Source of the DNA: Candidatus Mesenet endosymbiont of Agriotes lineatus
GTDB taxonomy: Bacteria > Pseudomonadota > Alphaproteobacteria > Rickettsiales > Anaplasmataceae
Assembly: GCF_964019585.1 (NCBI RefSeq)
Contig: NZ_OZ026454.1
Location: forward strand, 1,178,001 to 1,242,000
Length of the DNA: 64,000 nucleotides
Direction of reading: 5' to 3'
Numbering within the stretch: position 1 is the stretch's first letter; the number at the start of each line of letters is the position of its first letter. Both the position numbers and the translations under genes were made by a program. Under the pieces are notes generated by a model. The model saw nothing but the letters and a program-made list of their open reading frames with translations. It was not told where the DNA came from and made no database searches. Positions 8,694 to 16,622 of the stretch are shown here, in pieces.

Positions 8694-10349
8694 ATGAACG
8701 ACAAAAAAATAAGAGATGAATATAGGAATAAGTATCATGACTTTGTCAGCAAGGAAATCGTACCTATTGCCAACAAAACACTTCTTGATGATAAACAGAT
8801 TGAGTTATCAGCTTATAACAATGCCGGCAGTGTTATTGGAATAAATTCAGTATTGGTTAGCTTTAAACAACATTACGGTCATCGTAATGAAGGGGGAGGG
8901 ACTACATACATTAGTAAAACAATAGAGTATACATCGGATGAAAGGTACTATAGAGCGTTTGGTAACCTGGTCGATGATAGCATGAATAGAATTAAGGTTG
9001 GCAATCAAAACTCTTTCTTTGATTTTATTGCAGTATGCATTAACGGAGATGTGTATGATCATAAAATTTTTGCAACAAAAGAAGAGTTATTTAATCATTT
9101 AAGAGGGCTTATTGATGATAAGCGATATATAAATCAGCGCAGGGCTGCGTTTGAGCCAAGTAAATTTCCTGAAATGAGCGTGTGGAGACAGTCGGAATAC
9201 TATGATTTTGTTGATAGTAGATTCAAGAAAAAACTATGCGAAATCGAATCCATTGGTGGTATCCCTGTTGCAAATACGATTGCTATAACAGATATAAATC
9301 TTAAGCAACAATTTGTTCGTTTTCGTGTAGAGGGGGACACAAAACCATATGTTTATACATCGAATTCTAAGTATCATAAGTCGATTACATCAGAACCAAA
9401 GTATGGACGTGTTCTCGATAAGGAAGAAGTTAATGCATTTAAAATAGAAAATAACGACCCTAATTTTATGTTTATATTAAGATGTCTAAATAAGGATAAA
9501 AAGGCTCTTGAACCGGTTTTACAATATCGTCAACCAGTGAAGTATAAGGAATTTACACAAAGAGAACTTTCTGCATACCTTGATGGGTTTATCAGTGATG
9601 ATAAATATAAAAATGAATATGATATTACATTTGTACCAGTTGAAGTAAACCCTGGTGTGGATGAGTCATTAAAAGAGAAATATATCGATTTTGTTGAAAA
9701 AGAAATTAAACCAAAAATAAAAAATATGTGGATGGTATCTGCAGATGATGACTCAATATTTTTTGCTCAGCATTATGGAACACTTACAGTGATGGGATCT
9801 AAAGTTGACAATACGCCAGAACATGACGGTGCAGATGTTGTTTTGACTCCTCACAGTAGACTAAATTCTTATCGAAAGAAAGGTGGGCAAGAAGTATATG
9901 GAATCCCCAATGACAATCCTAATTTTAAGTTTATACGAGAGTGTTTAAGCCACAATGGGACAGAATCTAAATGGATCCAGTTTGTACCAACTAGAGAGGA
10001 ATACCTTTCTGGAAACAATAAAGATCTACTTCAGCGTTTAGAAAAATTGCCTTTTAATCAACAATGCAAAGAAGATTATTTAAACAACTTTATATCCTTA
10101 CCTGGTAGTTCTAGTAGCGCGGTGTCTACAATGTTACCACCAGTTATGCACCAAGCAGTTTTTTTCACATGGCTTGCTTATATACTAAGCCCAGTTATTA
10201 ATCCAGTTTTTAATTACATAAGTAATAAAATTATTGGGCCAAATCATATTGATGATAGGGAAAAGAAGAAAGAGCTAAGTGATAAACCATCATCAAACAT
10301 GACTGAAGCTAGGGAACAACAACTAGATAAAAAGGGTATTATGAAATAA
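8694..10349 (+). CDS. Hypothetical repeated-domain protein with C-terminal hydrophobic span, 551 aa
   Basis: The product contains related segments: an N-terminal one starting EYRNKYHDFVSKEIVPIANK and a later one starting LKEKYIDFVEKEIKPKIKN. Each is followed by a QHYG motif, and copies of N-D-x-P-N-F-x-F-I-x-x-C-L follow later. This suggests two or three copies of a domain of about 150-200 residues. A hydrophobic stretch near the C-terminus (HQAVFFTWLAYILSPVINPVF) is followed by a charged tail, consistent with tail-anchoring or membrane insertion. I recognise no enzyme motif. A hairpin terminator follows directly, so it is likely monocistronic. It is a plausible host-interaction protein, but that is inference from architecture only. 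Confidence 0.75.
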   Translation: MNDKKIRDEYRNKYHDFVSKEIVPIANKTLLDDKQIELSAYNNAGSVIGINSVLVSFKQHYGHRNEGGGTTYISKTIEYTSDERYYRAFGNLVDDSMNRIKVGNQNSFFDFIAVCINGDVYDHKIFATKEELFNHLRGLIDDKRYINQRRAAFEPSKFPEMSVWRQSEYYDFVDSRFKKKLCEIESIGGIPVANTIAITDINLKQQFVRFRVEGDTKPYVYTSNSKYHKSITSEPKYGRVLDKEEVNAFKIENNDPNFMFILRCLNKDKKALEPVLQYRQPVKYKEFTQRELSAYLDGFISDDKYKNEYDITFVPVEVNPGVDESLKEKYIDFVEKEIKPKIKNMWMVSADDDSIFFAQHYGTLTVMGSKVDNTPEHDGADVVLTPHSRLNSYRKKGGQEVYGIPNDNPNFKFIRECLSHNGTESKWIQFVPTREEYLSGNNKDLLQRLEKLPFNQQCKEDYLNNFISLPGSSSSAVSTMLPPVMHQAVFFTWLAYILSPVINPVFNYISNKIIGPNHIDDREKKKELSDKPSSNMTEAREQQLDKKGIMK

Positions 10350-10354
10350 ATTAT

Positions 10355-10376
10355 TAGCGGTTTTTGTAAACCGCTA
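10355..10376 (+). terminator. Hairpin terminator after the 551-aa gene
   Basis: A perfect 9-bp stem TAGCGGTTT/AAACCGCTA closes a four-base loop TTGT just after the stop codon. The following T tract is weak (TATTT). Confidence 0.65.
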
Positions 10377-10436
10377 TATTTAAATAGTTTAAATATTATT
10401 GACTGTATTTTTACTACTAAATATACTGATACTTCT

Positions 10437-10508
10437 GACTCCTTCGTCTAGTGGTTAGGACATCACCCTTTCACGGTGGTAACACGGGTTCAAATCCCGT
10501 AGGAGTCA
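10437..10508 (+). tRNA. tRNA-Glu (anticodon UUC)
   Basis: A full cloverleaf is visible. The acceptor stem pairs GACTCCT with AGGAGTC, with A as discriminator. The D arm includes TAGTGGTTAGGAC. The anticodon stem CACC/GGTG encloses the loop CTTTCAC, giving anticodon TTC. The T arm is CGGGTTCAAATCCCG. The 3' CCA is not encoded. Confidence 0.95.
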
Positions 10509-10589
10509 CTTCCTTAATTTACATGAAAAATTGTGCTTCCGCAGTTGCTAGCTAGTAATTACTATGGGTAATTATTAGATGCTTTGCAT

Positions 10590-10931
10590 ATGCCTAAAAA
10601 ATTTACAACATATTTTAAAAATAACGAAATAGAGAAATTTAGCGAGCAAGTAGAAGATGTAGTCTATAGAGCGCAAGTTAAATTCTCAGACAATATTGAT
10701 GACATTGCTGATAGCAATTTAAACAAGTTTAATGATCTTTTACGTAAAGAATTAAACTTAGCTATTAAGAACACTTACTTTCAAAATATTGAGCTGCTGA
10801 AGTCGTCTTTTACTAAACAATTTCTAGATTTTGAGGTTCTAAGTTCCTTAAACAAAAAAGGAAAAATGAGCTTAACGCAATTACTTTTCAACATTCTACA
10901 AAATATATCAAAAAATCACATCAATTTATAA
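10590..10931 (+). CDS. Small hypothetical protein, 113 aa
   Basis: I take the ATG at 10590; a TTG two codons earlier is also possible. The product is charged, predicted soluble and mainly helical, with no recognised motif. It lies between tRNA-Glu and the GTA-like trio, on the same strand. A 278-base gap separates it from the trio, so membership of the tail module is unproven. In that gap I see no gene or clear RNA. Confidence 0.5.
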   Translation: MPKKFTTYFKNNEIEKFSEQVEDVVYRAQVKFSDNIDDIADSNLNKFNDLLRKELNLAIKNTYFQNIELLKSSFTKQFLDFEVLSSLNKKGKMSLTQLLFNILQNISKNHINL

Positions 10932-11209
10932 TTATTATAAGAAACATAAAACTTTCATATATCTTCACAAGATTTTTATTAAATAAAGAAAAATATTAGT
11001 ACTACATGTAATGGTGAATATTAGTTAAATATTTGATAAATTTAGGAACTGTTCAATGAAAAAAAACACTGGAATTACGGACACTTACTGCAATTAAAGT
11101 GCTGTGTATTAACTTCTATATTTCAAAAAATACCATAGAGAAGTAACGTTTATCCAAATTAGGCACTTCTGATAAATTCAGATTAATTATTTAATTTAAA
11201 GGTTTATTT

Positions 11210-11764
11210 ATGTTACAAAATTCAACTATTCATTTAACGCGCAAGTCTGCACCTATCGCTCATCCTATGAATTTATCAATGATAAAATCATTTTTACGTG
11301 TAGAAAATGATCAAGATGACGATTTGATTTTAAACCTAATATCAATCGCAACAGAATATGCAGAGTGGTACATGGAGAGGTCACTTATGAAACAAAAATG
11401 GCAGATTTCATGTATTGGCTATGTACCTAGAAAAATTCAATTAATTTTTGGTCCGTTAATTGAAGTCGAATCAGTAAAAGCTGTATTGAGAAATGACGGT
11501 GAAATTGTAGTTAATAAAGATTTATACTGTGTTGATGTGGTTGGTTCATATATTGAATTTTATAGCTATTTTAACATTCGAAGACTAGATATAACCTATG
11601 AAGCAGGACATCTCAACGCCGATTTAATTCCAGCTCAAATAAAGCATGGCATTGCTCACCATGTTGCAATAGCTTATAAAAACCGTGAGACAGAAAATAG
11701 TAATAGCTTATCAATTGTAAGGGAAATATATTCCCCATTTCGTGAAGTTAAAGTTGTTTTATGA
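11210..11764 (+). CDS. GTA-like head-tail connector (RcGTA g6-like)
   Basis: The 184-aa product resembles the phage gp6/phiE125 gp8-type head-tail connector family, called g6 in the Rhodobacter gene transfer agent. The family links portal to tail. Visible features: an N-terminal helical segment (MIKSFLRVENDQDDDLILNL) with the usual acidic run, EYAEWYMERSLMKQKWQI, and a C-terminal helix IKHGIAHHVAIAYKNRE ending in YSPFREVKV. The order with the next two genes matches RcGTA g6-g8-g9, which strengthens the call. The expected stopper gene g7 is missing. RcGTA-like genes are known to be scattered in Rickettsiales, and no particles have been associated with such small clusters to my knowledge. Confidence 0.7.
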   Translation: MLQNSTIHLTRKSAPIAHPMNLSMIKSFLRVENDQDDDLILNLISIATEYAEWYMERSLMKQKWQISCIGYVPRKIQLIFGPLIEVESVKAVLRNDGEIVVNKDLYCVDVVGSYIEFYSYFNIRRLDITYEAGHLNADLIPAQIKHGIAHHVAIAYKNRETENSNSLSIVREIYSPFREVKVVL

Positions 11765-11765
11765 T

Positions 11766-12170
11766 ATGAGTTCTGCACCTAAAATTCTAAGTGAACTGCA
11801 TAACATAGTGCTGAAGTCGCTGAAAGGGGATAGTAATATAAAAAATTGTATTGCAGGCACTTACGACTACCTACCTAAAAATCCTTCGCTGCCATATATC
11901 AGTATGCGTATAGCTGACTATCAAGAAATATCTTTAATCCCTAAATTTATGCTCAAAGCAAAATTAGTTTTAGGTATTTATAGTTTTCATATGCAGAGCT
12001 TATTTGAGATAATGGAAAGCGCAGGTAAGGTAGTAAGTTCTTTAAATTTTAAGCATCTAGATTACAAAGCAGTGCTGTTAAACAATGGTACTGCTGGCCA
12101 ACATGACGATGTCCTATATGCACTGATGAATTTTAATATCTTATTAAAGGAAAAATGTGATAAAATTTAA
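11766..12170 (+). CDS. GTA-like tail terminator, DUF3168 family (RcGTA g8-like)
   Basis: The 134-aa product fits the DUF3168 tail-terminator family that caps the tail tube next to the connector. Family-like features are the N-terminal helix, the phrase AGTYDYLPKNPSLPYISM (family pattern: short strand, P-x-x-PYI), a central SFHMQSLFEIMESAG and a C-terminal strand DVLYALMNFNILLKE. I place the start at the ATG one base after the upstream stop, rather than the GTG at 11742, which would overlap the previous gene. Tight spacing implies co-translation with g6-like and g9-like genes. Confidence 0.7.
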   Translation: MSSAPKILSELHNIVLKSLKGDSNIKNCIAGTYDYLPKNPSLPYISMRIADYQEISLIPKFMLKAKLVLGIYSFHMQSLFEIMESAGKVVSSLNFKHLDYKAVLLNNGTAGQHDDVLYALMNFNILLKEKCDKI

Positions 12171-12546
12171 AATAAAAGATCAAAATGGTGAGTTTATTAC
12201 GCTAAAAAGCATAAAGAATCTTCGCCTAACCTTGCGTACGAAAGCAGAAGAAGAAAATAACGTATTTTCTTTAGGTTGGAAGCAGACTTTAAGCTACTCC
12301 GGCACTAAGTACATTACAATTAAAGTTAATGGTATTTTAGACTGCAAAGTTGCTGATAAATTACTATGTAAGTATGCGTTTGCAAATGCTGTAAGTGACT
12401 ATGAAATATCTTTCAGTAGCAGTGGTGAGAAGATATCACTGCAATGCCTTATTGAACTATATGAAAGGTACTACGACCCCAGTAACTTTGATAGTTTTAC
12501 CTTAACTTTGGTGAGTGCAGGAGTAGTGAATTTAAAAACTATTTAA
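12157..12546 (+). CDS. GTA-like major tail tube protein (RcGTA g9-like)
   Basis: The 129-aa product resembles the TP901-1-type major tail (tube) proteins, g9 in RcGTA. It has an N-terminal GEFITLKSIKNLRLTLRTKA, a central beta-rich region (GWKQTLSYSGTKYITIKVNG) and the characteristic ending SFTLTLVSAGVVNLKTI (family: alternating strand then ASAG-x-hydrophobic). The start is GTG with AAAGGA just upstream, overlapping the previous gene by 14 bases. Directly downstream the orientation flips, so g10 onward (tape measure, baseplate) are absent here. Its last 75 or so bases recur at 13317-13400 as a detached copy. Confidence 0.7.
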   Translation: MIKFKIKDQNGEFITLKSIKNLRLTLRTKAEEENNVFSLGWKQTLSYSGTKYITIKVNGILDCKVADKLLCKYAFANAVSDYEISFSSSGEKISLQCLIELYERYYDPSNFDSFTLTLVSAGVVNLKTI

Positions 12547-12571
12547 AGTTAAAAACTTCATTTATCATCTA

Positions 12572-13078
12572 CTATCTCCCTAATATTGGTTTAGACATGT
12601 TTTCAAGGTCTGTGTCATCTGATATATAATAATCTTTTTTAGTTTGATATTCATCTTTCATGTATTTTATAGAGTAGGCAGCGTGACATAATAGTGAAGA
12701 TACCAGTAAAGCAAAACCTGTTGTACCTATAATGAATTTGGTATTATCAGCTAGTTTACTAAATAAGCTTATCCCAACTAATATGGTGCCACCTATTGCA
12801 GTACAGTCAACAAATGTGCGTGCAATACAATCTTGTATTCTCATATCTTTATTATTTAATACGCAAATAACGCTGACTATATCTAATAGCACACGTAGAG
12901 AAAAAGGAATAAGTAAGATCATGCCTACAACACTAAGAATAGGACCTTCTTTTGCTAGTGTACTAGCTCTATCAAACAATTTTGCCCCAACTAGTGCAAT
13001 ACCAATGGCAAAAAACCCAAAAAGCATCAGGTTTGCTTTTCTTTCCTTTAAAACTGATCTTAAAATAAAACCATCCAT
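12572..13078 (-). CDS. Small multi-spanning membrane protein, paralogue 1
   Basis: About 168 residues with four hydrophobic spans grouped in two pairs. The ATG at 13078 is preferred because it aligns with the start of the paralogue at 13435-13932; an upstream ATG at 13150 would add 24 residues. The C-terminal half (TKFIIGTTGFALLVSSLLCHAA) closely parallels the paralogue. No transporter signature is visible. It lies inside a tandem duplication with paralogue 2, oriented against the tail genes. Function unknown. Confidence 0.7.
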   Translation of the reverse strand: MDGFILRSVLKERKANLMLFGFFAIGIALVGAKLFDRASTLAKEGPILSVVGMILLIPFSLRVLLDIVSVICVLNNKDMRIQDCIARTFVDCTAIGGTILVGISLFSKLADNTKFIIGTTGFALLVSSLLCHAAYSIKYMKDEYQTKKDYYISDDTDLENMSKPILGR

Positions 13079-13152
13079 TTTATACCATAAGATAAACATA
13101 ATTTGATTATATGCTAATTTAATAATATTACAAATTGTTTTGCTTCTCAAAT

Positions 13153-13410
13153 TAAGAGACTTAATACTTTTTAAATTATTAAAATGTATAATTTTAAATT
13201 GATGTTATTGATTATGAGTAATATTTTAAACCACATTCAATATTCACCATTGAAAAAAAATATACTTTGATAGATGATAGCAAATTACATGATACATTTG
13301 ATCAGATTATCGATTATGAAAGGTATTACGACCCCAGTAACTTTGATAGTTTTACCTTAACTTTAGTGAGTGCAGGAGTAGTGAATTTAAAGACCATCCA
13401 AAATTCCACT
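13153..13410 (+). pseudogene. Fusion of two gene fragments at a tandem-duplication junction
   Basis: Bases 13153-13316 are a decayed copy of the 5' region of the gene at 14110 (compare NNISNHIQYLPSERKYILVDD). Bases 13317-13400 are a copy of the 3' end of the g9-like gene (YYDPSNFDSFTLTLVSAGVV). The two are joined without spacer. This is the junction expected when the block from the g9 3' end to the start of the 14110 gene is duplicated in tandem. Neither half can make a complete protein. Confidence 0.75.
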
Positions 13411-13434
13411 TAACAAGAATGTGTTTCACCCCCA

Positions 13435-13932
13435 CTATTTTATTCCATTTTTACAGCTACTTTCAGAGTTTACACTTTCGAGACTGCCATTAATCAGCTT
13501 TTGAGATTTGTATTCATCTCTAATGAACTCTGCCCTATGAGCAACAAAACATAACAGTGAAGATAGAAGTAAAGTAAAACCTACCACACCTGTGATAAAT
13601 TTTGCATTACCATCCAGTTTACTTAGTAAACTTACTCCAGTTAGTATAGCACCACCTAATATAGCAACACTAGGAAATATATTGCCAACAATATCCCTTT
13701 TTCTTATATCAGCCTCATTTTTCATTCTATCGATATGGAAAGCTGTATTCACTATAACAGGGAAGAACAAAGATATAAATAAAGCCAGGCCTATAAAGCC
13801 AATAGTAAAATTTGTCTCACCTGATCCAAATAATCCTATTCCACTTAATACAATACCAGTGATAAGAATTCCAGCATAAATTAGGTCTTTCCGATTTTTC
13901 TTTAATACCAATCCTAGGTTTTGATCATTCAT
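13435..13932 (-). CDS. Small multi-spanning membrane protein, paralogue 2
   Basis: The 165-aa product has four predicted membrane spans in two pairs separated by a polar stretch, and a charged C-terminal tail (FIRDEYKSQKLI). It is clearly homologous to paralogue 1 (shared pattern K-F-I-x-G-x-x-G-F-x-L-L-x-S-S-L-L-C) but well diverged, so the duplication is not very recent. It starts at ATG with MNDQNLGLVLKKNRKDL. No family is recognised. Confidence 0.7.
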   Translation of the reverse strand: MNDQNLGLVLKKNRKDLIYAGILITGIVLSGIGLFGSGETNFTIGFIGLALFISLFFPVIVNTAFHIDRMKNEADIRKRDIVGNIFPSVAILGGAILTGVSLLSKLDGNAKFITGVVGFTLLLSSLLCFVAHRAEFIRDEYKSQKLINGSLESVNSESSCKNGIK

Positions 13933-14109
13933 TTTTACCTCATAAGTAAGTATAATCTATATTATACGATGATTTTTTAATTTTTACAATTACTTCTCTT
14001 AAAGAATTAATAAATATATTACTATAGCAAGAATTACAACTCTCTTTTAAGAAGACTTAATATTTTTTAAATTATTAATATATATAATTTTAAATTGATT
14101 TTATTGATT

Positions 14110-14787
14110 ATGAATAATATTTCAAACCACATTCAATATTTGCCATCAGAACGAAAATATATTTTGGTAGACGATGATGAATTATATAACAAATTTGATC
14201 AAATTATCGATGAGGAAATCAGTAAAATAGATAGCTATGAAAAGCTAATGCAACTAAAAAGAAGCATTGATAGCCTTGTTGAAATACTTTATAGTAACGC
14301 TTCTTTTTGTGATATCGAAACGGAACTTGAGATAACAAAACATACGCAGGCTAAACTTGAGTCACAAAAAAGAATACAAGATAAAAAAAGAAAAATTATT
14401 GAGAGCATAATTACATATGTTGCTATGCAACAGCAAGAAGCAGATGGTAATGCCAGTAACGTAAATCACACAGAAAAAGAGAATACAGATATAGGTAAAA
14501 TAAAGGATAAACTTAAGTTACAAGTGAAAGAAGTATTGTTTGCAGTGCTTGCAAATAGAATGGATCCAGAAAAAAGGGCAGGGGAGACAGAATCCAGTAA
14601 TGTAAAGGATGCAAAACAGCATGGTAGAGAAGATGAAGATCATAAACGGCAGTCTAATATCTTTAGCTCATTGTTGAAAATATTACTTAATGTGTTATTT
14701 GGTATAAATGTGGATATATCTCCTAGTAGGTCTTTTACAGCAAAGATAAAAACAGAAAATCAAAATAAGAAAGGGATGTCGATTTAA
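14110..14787 (+). CDS. Hypothetical charged, coiled-coil-like protein, 225 aa
   Basis: I choose the ATG at 14110; a TTG five codons upstream is possible and no Shine-Dalgarno is obvious. The product is predicted helical, with a long charged segment (TELEITKHTQAKLESQKRIQ and onward) likely to form a coiled coil. A Glu/Lys/Asp-rich linker and a short hydrophobic patch near the C-terminus (IFSSLLKILLNVLFGINV) follow, which could be an amphipathic or membrane helix. The 5' region is duplicated in decayed form at 13153-13316. No known domain. Confidence 0.65.
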   Translation: MNNISNHIQYLPSERKYILVDDDELYNKFDQIIDEEISKIDSYEKLMQLKRSIDSLVEILYSNASFCDIETELEITKHTQAKLESQKRIQDKKRKIIESIITYVAMQQQEADGNASNVNHTEKENTDIGKIKDKLKLQVKEVLFAVLANRMDPEKRAGETESSNVKDAKQHGREDEDHKRQSNIFSSLLKILLNVLFGINVDISPSRSFTAKIKTENQNKKGMSI

Positions 14788-14838
14788 ATTAAAACATCTA
14801 TAAACAAAAAGTATGAAAGAAAAAATTGGATTAAGTAT

Positions 14839-14878
14839 GAGTGGCTACATAAACTCTAGTGAGTTATGTAGCCGCACT
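14839..14878. terminator. Bidirectional hairpin terminator
   Basis: A long stem pairs GTGGCTACATAAACTC with GAGTTATGTAGCCGCAC around the loop TAGT, with one or two bulged bases. It sits between two convergent genes and could serve both. Confidence 0.65.
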
Positions 14879-14888
14879 TAATAAGCGA

Positions 14889-15215
14889 TTAGATTAAAGT
14901 ATCAATCTCAATATTATAGCTAGTGTAATGCCCATCAGCATAGCTTACACCTACATTTTTTTCGCTGCCATCAATTTTCTCTAAAGTTAGCACTGCTTTA
15001 TGTTGATCAGGATCATAAAAGTGCTCTTTATAATGAGTATTATATATATTAAAACCTCCTCCACATTTTCCTGAATAAGAAAAAATGTCTTCTATATCTT
15101 GTTGCATGCCATTAAAATCAGAACCGCTAAACTTTACAGTTTTACCATTTCCTTCATCTCTAATGTTAAAATCTTTTAGATTTTGTAGTTTTATTTGAAC
15201 TTGTTTATTTGTCAT
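14889..15215 (-). CDS. Hypothetical protein, 108 aa
   Basis: The product is small, soluble and probably beta-rich (repeated aromatic/charged alternation, e.g. KAVLTLEKIDGSEKNVGVSY). I choose the second ATG (15215), because GGAGAG lies about eight bases before it; the first ATG at 15221 is too close to that site. No recognised motif, no signal peptide. It follows ffh on the same strand at about 60 bases and precedes a convergent terminator, so co-transcription with ffh is possible. Confidence 0.6.
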   Translation of the reverse strand: MTNKQVQIKLQNLKDFNIRDEGNGKTVKFSGSDFNGMQQDIEDIFSYSGKCGGGFNIYNTHYKEHFYDPDQHKAVLTLEKIDGSEKNVGVSYADGHYTSYNIEIDTLI

Positions 15216-15278
15216 AAACATCTCTCCAATAAATTATTAATAATGATATAATAAAATGGTTAATTTAGCATTAAATAA

Positions 15279-16622
15279 TTAATACTTTTTATTTAAAAGT
15301 TTAGCTATATCATAATCTTTAATCTTATTGTGTTTACTAAAACCGCTCACTAAAGCACTCATTTTATTATATTGCTTAATTAAAAAATTAACATCACTCA
15401 CTTTAAGGCCTGCACCTTTGGCAATTCTAAGTCTTCTTGAACCGTTTAGAATTTCAGGATTTGTCCTCTCTTTTTTAGTCATAGAGTTAATTATAGCTAT
15501 ATATTTCTTAACATCATTGTCGTTAAAGAGACTATTGTTCATTTGTTGCTTGAGAGATCCAATACTGGGAATAAATTTCATAATACTAGCCATGCCGCCC
15601 ATCTTACTTAGAGTCTTCAGCTGCGATGCTAAATCATTCAAGTCAAACTTACCCTTCTGTACTTTCTTTTGTAATTTATCAATTTCCTCCTGTCCTGCAA
15701 TTTCAGTAGCTCTTTCGACTAATGAAACAACATCTCCCATATCCAATATTCTTTTTGCAATCCTTTCAGGATAAAAGTCTTCTAAATCATTTAATTTTTC
15801 ACCATATCCCAAAAATTTAATTGGACAATTTGTGACCATTTTCATAGATAGAATGGCTCCACCGCGTGCATCACCATCAACACGTGTAAAAATTATTCCA
15901 GTCAAAGAAATAGATTCGTTAAAACTTTTGGCAATATTTATAGCATCTTGACCAGTCATAGAATCTGCAACTAAAAGAATTTCTTGTGGGGATGATAGCT
16001 CTTTAATAATTTTAAGTTCATCCATCATATCTAAATCAAGATGCGTTCTGCCAGCAGTATCTAATATCAATATTTCATAATCCTCGTTTTTTGCAGTTTT
16101 TAATGCTCTTGTTGTAATATCTTTTGGTTTTTCTTCTTGTATTATAGAAAGTGTACTTACGTTTATCTGCTTACCTAATATCTCTAATTGCTTTTGTGCA
16201 GCTGGTCTATAAATGTCCAAAGATGCAAGTATTACTTTTTTATTTTTCTTAAGTTTAAGAGCTAATTTTCCTGCAGTAGTGGTTTTTCCAGCACCTTGAA
16301 GTCCAACTAGCATAATTACTACTGGTGATTTTCCTGCAATATTTAGTTCACTTTTTTCTAAACCAAGGATTTTTACAAGGTGATCTTGCACAATCTTGAT
16401 TATCATCTGCGCTGGAGATATACCTTTGATTATTTTCTTACCTATCACTTCATTTTTTATATCTTCTGTGAAGTTTTTTACTATCTCAAGAGAAACATCA
16501 GCTTCAAGCAGAGCTACACGAATTTGGCGGACTGATGCATTGAAATCATCTTCAGAGAGGATAGACTTCCCTCTTAATTTTTGAAATACAGAATTTAAGC
16601 TATCAGTAAGTGATTTAAACAT
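15279..16622 (-). CDS. ffh: Signal recognition particle protein Ffh (SRP54)
   Basis: Ffh binds signal sequences on ribosomes and delivers them to FtsY at the membrane. The 447-aa product has the N-terminal helical bundle, then the NG GTPase domain with G1 GLQGAGKTTTAGKLA, DTAGR (G3) and TRVDGDARGGAIL. The C-terminal M domain includes SKMGGMASIMKFIPS and the RNA-binding helix region SRRLRIAKGAGLKVSDVN. Length is normal. Its start overlaps the end of the upstream antiporter-like gene by 28 bases, implying one transcript. Confidence 0.97.
   Translation of the reverse strand: MFKSLTDSLNSVFQKLRGKSILSEDDFNASVRQIRVALLEADVSLEIVKNFTEDIKNEVIGKKIIKGISPAQMIIKIVQDHLVKILGLEKSELNIAGKSPVVIMLVGLQGAGKTTTAGKLALKLKKNKKVILASLDIYRPAAQKQLEILGKQINVSTLSIIQEEKPKDITTRALKTAKNEDYEILILDTAGRTHLDLDMMDELKIIKELSSPQEILLVADSMTGQDAINIAKSFNESISLTGIIFTRVDGDARGGAILSMKMVTNCPIKFLGYGEKLNDLEDFYPERIAKRILDMGDVVSLVERATEIAGQEEIDKLQKKVQKGKFDLNDLASQLKTLSKMGGMASIMKFIPSIGSLKQQMNNSLFNDNDVKKYIAIINSMTKKERTNPEILNGSRRLRIAKGAGLKVSDVNFLIKQYNKMSALVSGFSKHNKIKDYDIAKLLNKKY

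Noticed and set aside
12732-13106. Plus-strand frame of 124 codons opposite the small membrane gene
   Set aside because: It is the antisense of a membrane-protein frame that has a homologous neighbour; the plus-strand reading has no counterpart support.
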